A stretch of DNA of 5,900 nucleotides from Cytophagales bacterium (GCA_013298205.1 JAAFJZ010000173.1:1-5900), one strand, 5' to 3'; positions 1-5,765 are shown, counted from the first letter of the stretch. The notes: a model not told the origin generated them from the sequence alone. Made by a program: numbers and translations.

Positions 1-2321
1 AATGGGATATTACAGAAGAGTTAAGTATTGATTTTATTTTTGAAAACAATAAAATTCTTTATTTTCAGAATATAAATAAAGGTGTTTTTACTATAATTAA
101 CGGCTCAATTTCAAATGTGAGCTCAAATTGTCCAAAAGGAGAGGAGTTCGCTTTTGCTACTCAAATCAGTAAAGGAAAGCTTTTATTGGGATTGCAATCT
201 GGGAAATTATTTTTCTTTCAGAACAACACATTTAAAGAATTTAATTGTAAAGCTAATGCCTATTTTGAAGAAAAGGTATTAAGCAAGGGCGTAATCCTAG
301 AAAATCGATATGCTGTTATTTCAACCGAAAAAGGAGGTTGTGTTATACTAGATTTAGAAACGGGGAGTACTGAGTCTATCGTAAACTATTACAGCGGGCT
401 TCCAGATGATGAGATTTATGCTCTTTGTTTAGATGAAAAAGGAGGAGTATGGATGGCTCACGACATGGGTTTTACTAGAATGGATTATTTTTTACCTTTT
501 AGATGTTATTCCAATTATCCAGGTTATGAGGGGCATTTGAATGCTTCATTGAGTTATAATGATCAATTATACTTAGCAACAAGCGAAGGGGTTTTTTACC
601 TTGAAGAAGTTAAAGATTATAAAGAAATGGTCGTTATGCTAAAACCAAAAGCAAAAGCTAAAAAAGTTGAGAATTTTAACACAAATAATCCTATTACGAT
701 AGCTGAAGTTCCGAAAGAAGAACCTGTTGTTAAGAAAAACATATTTGCCCGTATCAAAGGTTTTTTTACCAAAAAGAAAAAAAATATTGTAGAAGAAGTT
801 AAATTAGAACCCAATAGTGAAAAAGTATTAAATGAAACGAAAAAGGAGGAAGAGAAGAAAGTTGTAACTAATAAAAAAGAAATAAAAACATCAGAAAATA
901 AAATTACTACAGAAGTAAAAAACACTTCTTCAAACCAAACTTTTTTATCAGTAAAATATATTTATAAAAAAGTTTCTGGTATATCTGGAAAATGCAAACA
1001 GATGATCAATTATCAAGGCCATATTATAGTTGCTTCCAACTCAGGCATTTATGAAATTATCAATAAAAAAGCATTTTTAATTGTAGGAACACCTGTTAAA
1101 TATCTTTACGCTTCACCATATTTTAACAGAATAACTTTCTGTACTGAAGATCAAAAACTACTTGTTTTTAAACTAGAATTAAACCAATGGAAAGAAGAAA
1201 AATTATTTCCCAATTTTAATGATAACGTAAGTTGTATTTCTGAAGATAAATCAAGAAATCTTTGGGTAAGTTGTTACGATAAAATTTATAAAATTCCTAA
1301 CTCTGCTAATGTAAAAGACAAAACAGATACCATTTTAATTCAAAACCCATTTTCTGAAAGGGTAATAAATGTGGCAAACGGCAATAGAATGAATATTATT
1401 GTTAATAATAGCCTTTATTATTATGATGAAAATACCAAAGCTTTGGTTCAAGATAGTATAAGTGAAATTACAAAGAAATCAGGCTTAAAATTTGTAAATT
1501 CTGAAAATAACTTGGTTTGGTTTTATGATGGTAAAAATTGGGATTTCTTTTCTGAGATAATAAATAAAAATCCTAATTTTAATTATTTAAGACTCATCAA
1601 AAACATACAAGAAATATTTTTAGACAAAAATTTGAAACATTATTGGATAATTACAAAAGACAACAGACTTTATCGTTTTGATTATCAAAAAGATGCAGAA
1701 CTAAAACACATTTCAAGTATTTTCTTAAAAGATGTTAAAAATAAAGAAGGTCAAAACTTACATCTACAAAAAGTAAAGCTGATTCAAAATAAAAGTAGCG
1801 TTAATTTTACTTTTATTAACCCTGATTATATTGATAATAATTCTCTAGAATATCAATATATGCTCAAAGGTTTAAATGAAGAATGGTCGCCTTGGTCAAA
1901 AACTAACTATGTAACATTTGACTTTTTGCCTTCTGGAAGTTATAATTTATTGGTTAGAACTAGAAATGCATTAAATCATATTTCAGAAAGTGAGTTAATT
2001 GAGTTTGAAGTCGATCCACCTTATTGGCAACGATGGTGGTTTTATTTGTTAGAATTTGCGTTTTTTGGTACATTATTGTTCCTCTCATTTAGGTTAAATA
2101 GAAAAAACACAAGCAATCAACTCATAAGTAAGTTACTAACTTTCATAACCATTGTTATGTTTATTGAGTTTTTAAACGTAGTTCTTGGCTCATTTATAAA
2201 AGTGGACGATTCGCCTGTTATAGCTTTCTTTTTGCAAGTAGGAGTAGCGATTTTAATTTTTCCGTTTGAAAATGTACTTTCAAGGATAATCGTTAAAAAA
2301 GACAAAGAGCCTACAACTTAA
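1..2321 (+). CDS. Y_Y_Y-domain propeller sensor-like membrane protein (5' end outside window)
   Basis: This is the C-terminal part of a sensor-like protein. The frame is open from base 3 to the TAA at 2319-2321 (772 codons), so the GTG at 117 is not a real start; residues before it (such as ILYFQNINKGVFTI) read like more propeller. Numbering from base 3, residues about 80-205 hold beta-propeller repeats with the Reg_prop-like phrase GLPDDEIYALCLDEKGGVWM. Residues about 208-315 are a low-complexity Lys/Glu-rich insert containing KNIFARIKGFFTKKKK, after which propeller blades resume (GIYEI). Residues about 590-671 form a Y_Y_Y domain (YQYMLKGLNEEWSPWSK, then LPSGSYNLLVRTRN). A membrane segment starts at PPYWQRWWFYLL, and two more hydrophobic helices end at a basic tail. 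Y_Y_Y proteins usually sense an extracytoplasmic ligand and pass it to a kinase or HTH domain; none is present here, so any signalling partner must be separate. The family call is firm; the ligand is unknown. Confidence 0.85.
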   Translation, partial: WDITEELSIDFIFENNKILYFQNINKGVFTIINGSISNVSSNCPKGEEFAFATQISKGKLLLGLQSGKLFFFQNNTFKEFNCKANAYFEEKVLSKGVILENRYAVISTEKGGCVILDLETGSTESIVNYYSGLPDDEIYALCLDEKGGVWMAHDMGFTRMDYFLPFRCYSNYPGYEGHLNASLSYNDQLYLATSEGVFYLEEVKDYKEMVVMLKPKAKAKKVENFNTNNPITIAEVPKEEPVVKKNIFARIKGFFTKKKKNIVEEVKLEPNSEKVLNETKKEEEKKVVTNKKEIKTSENKITTEVKNTSSNQTFLSVKYIYKKVSGISGKCKQMINYQGHIIVASNSGIYEIINKKAFLIVGTPVKYLYASPYFNRITFCTEDQKLLVFKLELNQWKEEKLFPNFNDNVSCISEDKSRNLWVSCYDKIYKIPNSANVKDKTDTILIQNPFSERVINVANGNRMNIIVNNSLYYYDENTKALVQDSISEITKKSGLKFVNSENNLVWFYDGKNWDFFSEIINKNPNFNYLRLIKNIQEIFLDKNLKHYWIITKDNRLYRFDYQKDAELKHISSIFLKDVKNKEGQNLHLQKVKLIQNKSSVNFTFINPDYIDNNSLEYQYMLKGLNEEWSPWSKTNYVTFDFLPSGSYNLLVRTRNALNHISESELIEFEVDPPYWQRWWFYLLEFAFFGTLLFLSFRLNRKNTSNQLISKLLTFITIVMFIEFLNVVLGSFIKVDDSPVIAFFLQVGVAILIFPFENVLSRIIVKKDKEPTT

Positions 2322-2334
2322 TGTTCTGTATTTT

Positions 2335-3042
2335 ATGGAAAATATTTTAGTAATTGATATTGAAACTGTTTCCGCTCAATCAAATTATGATTTACTAAAC
2401 GAAAGACAAAAAGAATTATGGTTTAAAAAGTTTTCACTTATGCCTAAAACCGAAACAGGCATAGGTGATACTTATTTTAGCAAAGCAGGTATTTTTGCAG
2501 AATTTGGAAAAGTAATTGTTATCGGGTTAGGTTATTTTAAAAAAAATGAAAAAGGTAACATGCAATTGCGAGTGAAGTCTTTATTTGCTGATAATGAACA
2601 TGAACTTTTATCACAATTTGTTGCTATTTTAAAAGATAAATTTCCAAATCCAAACTTAACTTTATGCGCTCATAATGGCAAAGAATTTGATTTTCCTTAT
2701 CTTTGTAGACGATTGGTAATTAATCAAATACCTATTCCTTTTTGTCTTGATTCTGCTGGCAAAAAACCTTGGGAAATTAAGCATTTTGATACTTTAGAAA
2801 TGTGGAAGTTTGGGGATAAAAAAAACTATACTTCACTTGATTTACTGGCTTGTAGCCTAAATATTCCTTCAAGCAAAACGGATATGGATGGAAGTCAGGT
2901 TAATTACCGCTACTACAAAGAAAATCATTTGAAAGAAATAGCAGCATATTGTATGGAGGACGTAATCGTAACTGCTCAAGTTTTTTTAAGAATGAATTAT
3001 TTGGAATTAATATCTGAAGAAAATATTATCAAATTAATTTAG
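2335..3042 (+). CDS. PolB-like DEDDy 3'-5' exonuclease
   Basis: This 235-residue protein matches the stand-alone 3'-5' exonucleases related to the proofreading domain of family B DNA polymerases (DnaQ-like fold). Visible motifs are ExoI VIDIET with D8 and E10, ExoII HNGKEFDFPYL with D119, a supporting HFDTLEMW around residue 152, and ExoIII YCMED with Y205 and D209 in Y-x3-D spacing. Together they give a complete DEDDy two-metal-ion site, so the enzyme is predicted to be active and to remove nucleotides from 3' ends of single-stranded nucleic acid. There is no polymerase domain and no signal peptide, so it is presumably cytoplasmic. It starts 13 bases after the sensor gene's stop, with no obvious Shine-Dalgarno, as is common in Bacteroidota, and is probably translated from the same transcript. 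The biological substrate and any link to the sensor are unknown. Confidence 0.88.
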   Translation: MENILVIDIETVSAQSNYDLLNERQKELWFKKFSLMPKTETGIGDTYFSKAGIFAEFGKVIVIGLGYFKKNEKGNMQLRVKSLFADNEHELLSQFVAILKDKFPNPNLTLCAHNGKEFDFPYLCRRLVINQIPIPFCLDSAGKKPWEIKHFDTLEMWKFGDKKNYTSLDLLACSLNIPSSKTDMDGSQVNYRYYKENHLKEIAAYCMEDVIVTAQVFLRMNYLELISEENIIKLI

Positions 3043-3148
3043 ATTCAAATAATCCAATTTTAATTAATTATCTAAGTTATAAAAACTTTAATATATTTTT
3101 TGAAAAAAGTTGATTCTGAAATTATAAATCTCATTTTTGTCTAAAAAC

Positions 3149-3185
3149 ACATGAAATATTTTTTATAAGCAATAATTTTTCATGT
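3149..3185. promoter_or_regulatory. dyad upstream of AraC-family gene (possible operator)
   Basis: An imperfect inverted repeat has left arm ACATGAAATATT (3149-3160) and right arm AATTTTTCATGT (3174-3185), with one mismatch and a 13-base spacer. The heptamer ACATGAA recurs at 3234-3240, just before and overlapping the start codon at 3240. The dyad lies 55-91 bases upstream of that start, a usual place for an autoregulatory site. A weak -7-like TAAATTTA (3191-3198) follows it, but I see no convincing -33 partner. In such AT-rich DNA a dyad can arise by chance, so this is a candidate only. Confidence 0.3.
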
Positions 3186-3239
3186 TTTACTAAATTTACT
3201 TCTGTTAGCCCAAAGTTATATATCGAAAATAAAACATGA

Positions 3240-4370
3240 ATGGCTCAATTAACTACTTTTTCCGCTGAATCAGATCAGAAAAATATTAGCTTTAAAAATA
3301 TGCTCCAGAGCTGGAAAGTGAATATAAAAAAGTACTTTTTTAGCTATGAAGATGGTTTTTTTAAAATATTTATCCTTCGTAATTCTCCTGCTTTAATGAT
3401 TGAGAATGTTATAGATATGCCCATGTCAAGCCATGACAAATCTACTCAAATTGTAATTTGCAAAAATCCATTTTTGGATGCTAAGATTTTTTATCTAAAA
3501 ATAATTGAAGAACTTTATGTAATAAATTCTACTTGTTTTTACAAAAAAAATGTGCTAGATCAGTTTATTTACGATGAACTACAATCTGTGGAGTACTTTT
3601 CGTTGGCTCTTAAGTTTTCAGAAAAAAAAAATCAACTCAAAGACTCACTTTATAATGGTACAATTTATAATTCTAACTCTTGGCTATTATTCAAACCCGG
3701 AACTATAAAAAATGTTTGTCATTTTAAAGATACTCAGGAAATGTATTATACTATTTTTTTCACAAAAAAATGGCTAATTGATTTTTTAGCTTCTGCAAAT
3801 GAGCTTACAAATCAATTTATGAATCTTTTTATAGCTTCTGATTTGGATTTTGTAATGTGGCCCCGAAACGAACAAACAAATAACGTAAACTATAATTTAT
3901 TTAATCAAACTTTACATATACGTACACCTGTTAAAGATTTAGATACAAGTGCCTATCTTGAACTATGCAAACAAATGTTTGAAGATTTTGCCTCCAATTT
4001 GCCAAAAACTTCGATTCATGCCGACCAGTTTAGGATGAGCAACGATCAGCGAATTAAAGTATTGAAAGCCGAAAACTACCTTAGTCAATTTTATAATAAA
4101 GATTTTCCAGGTATCGAAGTTTTGGCAGAAAAAGTCGGGTTATCTACTACGGGGCTGAAAACAGGGTTTAATCAAATTTATGGCATATCGGTTTATAAAT
4201 ATTTTCAAAAAAACAAAATGAAAATAGCGTTTGAAATATTAAAAAGCCAAAACGAAACTAAAATAAAAGACTTGGCTTTGCAAATGGGTTATGAAAGTAA
4301 TACTAAATTTTCGATAGCTTTTAAAGAAGTAAATGGGGTTTTGCCATCAGAGGTTAAGGAAAATTTGTGA
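3240..4370 (+). CDS. AraC-family transcriptional regulator
   Basis: This 376-residue protein ends in a typical AraC/XylS DNA-binding domain at about residues 270-376. The first helix-turn-helix lies around 291-312 (GIEVLAEKVGLSTTGLKTGF) and is followed by the linking helix YKYFQKNKMKIAFEIL. The second lies around 341-363 (KIKDLALQMGYESNTKFSIAF) and ends in the family hallmark F-KEVNGVLPSEV. The N-terminal 260 residues carry no motif I recognise; they have neither a clear cupin pattern nor membrane segments, and may bind an effector or mediate dimerisation. The ATG at 3240 is the first in-frame ATG; an out-of-frame ATG at 3236 opens only a 10-codon reading frame. The gene stands alone and converges on the toxin gene with a 36-base gap. 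Its target genes are unknown; the upstream dyad suggests possible autoregulation. Confidence 0.88.
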   Translation: MAQLTTFSAESDQKNISFKNMLQSWKVNIKKYFFSYEDGFFKIFILRNSPALMIENVIDMPMSSHDKSTQIVICKNPFLDAKIFYLKIIEELYVINSTCFYKKNVLDQFIYDELQSVEYFSLALKFSEKKNQLKDSLYNGTIYNSNSWLLFKPGTIKNVCHFKDTQEMYYTIFFTKKWLIDFLASANELTNQFMNLFIASDLDFVMWPRNEQTNNVNYNLFNQTLHIRTPVKDLDTSAYLELCKQMFEDFASNLPKTSIHADQFRMSNDQRIKVLKAENYLSQFYNKDFPGIEVLAEKVGLSTTGLKTGFNQIYGISVYKYFQKNKMKIAFEILKSQNETKIKDLALQMGYESNTKFSIAFKEVNGVLPSEVKENL

Positions 4371-4406
4371 TTAAATCTTTCTTAAAAATTTATAAGTAGA
4401 TAATGG

Positions 4407-4706
4407 TTAGTCATTTAGTCTATTTTCAATGTCCATTTTTTCATGTAAAACTCTTACCACTTCAATTTCTTGGTCATTTATTTCTTTAAAAAATATTAAA
4501 TGGGATTTTATTTTAGAATATCTGTAACAGATTCTAATTTTACTAAAATCTTTAGCTTGGTTATAATTTTTAGTTATAAATTCAATTTCGTCTAAAATTA
4601 AATTGTAGTATCTATCTGCTTGTTCGGTTGACCAAGTTTCTGCTGTATAAATCCATATATTGTTAATGTCATCAATAGCTTTTTCGCTAATTATATATTT
4701 TGACAT
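4407..4706 (-). CDS. parE: ParE/RelE-superfamily toxin
   Basis: This small 99-residue protein has the layout of type II ParE toxins. An N-terminal strand and helical hairpin (AIDDINNIWIYTAETWSTEQ, then ADRYYNLILDEIEFI) are followed by the core strands RICYRYSKIKSHLIFFK and the C-terminal signature IEVVRVLHEKMDIENRL. The length is normal for the family and all signature parts are present, so it looks intact. ParE proteins with ParD partners generally poison DNA gyrase, while RelE relatives cut mRNA at the ribosome; sequence alone favours ParE because of the partner and the RVLHxxMDIxxRL ending. Its ATG shares a base with the antitoxin's stop (TAATG at 4704-4708), so translation is probably coupled to that of the antitoxin. 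The cellular target is inferred from family, not seen. Confidence 0.88.
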   Translation of the reverse strand: MSKYIISEKAIDDINNIWIYTAETWSTEQADRYYNLILDEIEFITKNYNQAKDFSKIRICYRYSKIKSHLIFFKEINDQEIEVVRVLHEKMDIENRLND

Positions 4707-4957
4707 TATTTTTTAAAACTTCTGTGCAATTCTTTAAGATTTTTTATTCGGTCAAAGTTTATAACCTTCTTACTATTTTCTCCAGTTATTAACTCATTTA
4801 ATAAAGCTGTTGTTTTGTTTTCTTCTTGCTCAAAAATGCGCAAAGCGGTTCTTATAACTTCACTTGTTGAATTATATTTTCCAGATGCAACTTGTTTATT
4901 TATAAAATTTTCAAAGTAATCGCCTAATAAAATTGAAGTATTACGTGCCATAATCAT
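4706..4957 (-). CDS. parD: ParD-type ribbon-helix-helix antitoxin
   Basis: This is the antitoxin partner of the downstream ParE-like gene. The N-terminal half is a ribbon-helix-helix DNA-binding domain: strand NTSILLGDYFENFI, then the very typical ParD phrase VASGKYNSTSEVIRTALRIFEQEE. The charged C-terminal third (about residues 45-83, ending in basic residues) would wrap the toxin. Two in-frame starts exist. The ATG at 4957 gives 83 residues and the ATG at 4951 gives 81 residues beginning MARNTSILLG. The inner start resembles family members better, and the predicted promoter would place the transcript start only a few bases before 4957, so I favour 4951. It is the first gene of the two-gene unit and likely represses its own promoter through the direct repeat at 4971-4991. 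Confidence 0.9.
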   Translation of the reverse strand: MIMARNTSILLGDYFENFINKQVASGKYNSTSEVIRTALRIFEQEENKTTALLNELITGENSKKVINFDRIKNLKELHRSFKK

Positions 4958-4964
4958 TTTTTCA

Positions 4965-4996
4965 CAAAAATATCAAGTCTTGGTATCAAGTACAAA
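4965..4996 (-). promoter_or_regulatory. parDE promoter, Bacteroidota type
   Basis: On the minus strand a -33-like TTTG (4996 to 4993) and a perfect -7 box TATTTTTG (4972 to 4965, consensus TAnnTTTG) are separated by 20 bases, the spacing expected for the Bacteroidota primary sigma factor. Transcription would start near 4960, leaving a very short leader before the antitoxin ATG at 4951. The match is by eye; no transcription data are available. Confidence 0.6.
4971..4991. promoter_or_regulatory. direct repeat TATCAAGT x2, candidate ParD operator
   Basis: The octamer TATCAAGT occurs perfectly at 4971-4978 and 4984-4991, separated by CTTGG, and fills the space between the -33 and -7 boxes of the antitoxin promoter. 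The first copy and the spacer also form a small palindrome CAAGTCTTG (4974-4982). Ribbon-helix-helix antitoxins usually bind short tandem or inverted repeats in their own promoter. The position is therefore well suited for autorepression by ParD or the ParD-ParE complex, although binding itself is inference. Confidence 0.5.
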
Positions 4997-5038
4997 TTAA
5001 TGTTTTGTTTCTTTTAAATCAATTCAGATATTTTAGTT

Positions 5039-5072
5039 AAACCTCCAAGGTTTTGAAAAACCTTGGAGGTTT
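5039..5072. repeat. REP-like palindrome upstream of RAYT (CCTCCAAGG type)
   Basis: This is a perfect inverted repeat with 16-bp arms AAACCTCCAAGGTTTT (5039-5054) and its complement (5057-5072) around a 2-base loop GA. It shares the frame ACCTnnnAGGTTTT with the two palindromes in and after the transposase gene but differs at the three central arm bases, each change being matched in the other arm. It lies between the divergent parD and transposase promoters. The right foot TGGAGGTTT is repeated at 5079-5087. Confidence 0.85.
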
Positions 5073-5084
5073 GTTAAATGGAGG

Positions 5085-5114
5085 TTTAGTAGATTTTAAA
5101 ATATTGTAACTTTG
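5085..5114 (+). promoter_or_regulatory. RAYT promoter candidate (TAACTTTG -7 box)
   Basis: TAACTTTG at 5107-5114 is a perfect TAnnTTTG -7 box. An imperfect -33 element, TTTA (5085-5088), lies 18 bases upstream and is inside the repeated foot sequence of the upstream palindrome. Transcription from here would start near 5120. That rules against the TTG at 5112, which overlaps the box, and supports the ATG at 5142 as the transposase start. Confidence 0.5.
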
Positions 5115-5141
5115 AATTACATTTATAAAAAATTATACCCA

Positions 5142-5726
5142 ATGTTATTGCCATCAACATTCTATCACATTTATACCCATGCCAATGGAAGTGAAGACTT
5201 GTTTAAAAACGATGAAAATTATATGTTCTTTTTAAAAAAATATGCACATCATATTAACCCTGTGGCAAATACGTACGCCTATTGTTTGATGCCAAATCAC
5301 ATTCATTTTTTTGTTGAAATAAAAGATGAAAGCGAATTACTGAAATTAGACCTGACAGGTTTTGAAAACCTGTCAGGTCTAATTTCTCAATCATTCAGCA
5401 ATCTATTCAATTCATATTCAAAAGCATATAATAAAATGTATGAAAGAAAGGGTTCACTTTTTCATAGACCGTTTAAACGTAAACCCGTTGAAAACGACTC
5501 CTATTTTACCCAAATAATCCATTACATTCACGCTAACCCTGTTCATCATGGTTTTGTAAAACATATTGAAGATTGGAAATATAGTTCTTACCATTCATTT
5601 TTATCAATAAAAGATACGCAACTCAAACGTGAAGAAGTATTACGTTGGTTTTATAGCAAAGCAGATTTTATAAAATTTCATCAACAAAAAATTGACTTAA
5701 AATTAAAACTCGAAATGGATTTTTAG
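5142..5726 (+). CDS. REP-associated tyrosine transposase (RAYT, Y1/HUH family)
   Basis: This 194-residue single-strand DNA transposase is of the IS200/IS605-related Y1 type that acts on REP palindromes. From the ATG at 5142 it starts MLLPSTFYHIYTHANGSEDLF, close to the usual YHIYNRGN-like opening. The HUH motif is H53-I-H55 within CLMPNHIHFFVEIK. The catalytic tyrosine lies in SYSKAYNKMYERKGSLF, where Y96 is the better candidate and Y92 the alternative. The ending HYIHANPVHHGFVKHIEDWKYSSYHSF and LKREEVLRWF is typical. All parts are present, so it may be active. Residues 69-81 (LDLTGFENLSGLI) are encoded by a perfect REP-like palindrome. An upstream in-frame TTG at 5112 would add 10 residues but overlaps the -7 box. 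RAYTs are usually single-copy, domesticated genes that process dispersed REP elements rather than move themselves. The cut site cannot be read from sequence alone. Confidence 0.9.
   Translation: MLLPSTFYHIYTHANGSEDLFKNDENYMFFLKKYAHHINPVANTYAYCLMPNHIHFFVEIKDESELLKLDLTGFENLSGLISQSFSNLFNSYSKAYNKMYERKGSLFHRPFKRKPVENDSYFTQIIHYIHANPVHHGFVKHIEDWKYSSYHSFLSIKDTQLKREEVLRWFYSKADFIKFHQQKIDLKLKLEMDF
5342..5386. repeat. REP-like palindrome inside the RAYT coding sequence (CCTGACAGG type)
   Basis: This is a perfect inverted repeat with 22-bp arms (5342-5363 and 5365-5386) around a single central G at 5364. Its 35-bp core (5347-5381) is identical to the palindrome after the gene except for the central base. 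It is read in frame as residues 69-81 of the transposase, between the HUH motif and the tyrosine region. It would form a very stable hairpin in mRNA or single-stranded DNA. Confidence 0.92.
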
Positions 5727-5730
5727 ATTT

Positions 5731-5765
5731 TAGACCTGACAGGTTTTAAAAACCTGTCAGGTCTA
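5731..5765. repeat. REP-like palindrome just after the RAYT stop (CCTGACAGG type)
   Basis: This is a perfect inverted repeat with 17-bp arms TAGACCTGACAGGTTTT (5731-5747) and its complement (5749-5765) around a central A at 5748. It starts 4 bases after the TAG stop at 5724-5726. It differs from the core of the internal copy only at the central base. The foot sequence AGGTCT is repeated at 5769-5774. Confidence 0.92.

Noticed and set aside
617..925. Open frame on the minus strand with 102 codons
   Set aside because: It lies wholly opposite the Lys-rich insert of the sensor gene; its Phe/Ser/Thr-rich product is just the complement of AAA/GAA-rich codons.
2117..2305. Open frame on the minus strand with 62 codons
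   Set aside because: It is antisense to the membrane-helix region of the sensor gene, has no family features and no promoter.
3084..3111. AACTTT...AAAGTT inverted repeat after the exonuclease gene as a terminator
   Set aside because: Six-base AT-rich arms with a 16-base loop are too weak to support a call.
3236..3268. Ten-codon reading frame starting 4 bases before the AraC-family gene
   Set aside because: It overlaps the true start out of frame and is likely chance in an ATGAATGG context; no sign of a coupled leader peptide.
4372..4392. AT-only hairpin between the convergent araC-like and parE genes as a terminator
   Set aside because: The arms are 9 bp with a mismatch, made almost only of A and T, and T runs are weak; this is expected by chance at this base composition.
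5039..5765. CRISPR array
   Set aside because: The three repeats are palindromes at irregular spacing with a gene between them and two different sequences; there are no uniform spacers and no cas genes.
5039..5765. A complete insertion sequence bounded by the outer palindromes
   Set aside because: The outer palindromes belong to different sequence types, and RAYTs usually act on dispersed REP elements rather than move as a unit; no target duplication is visible.
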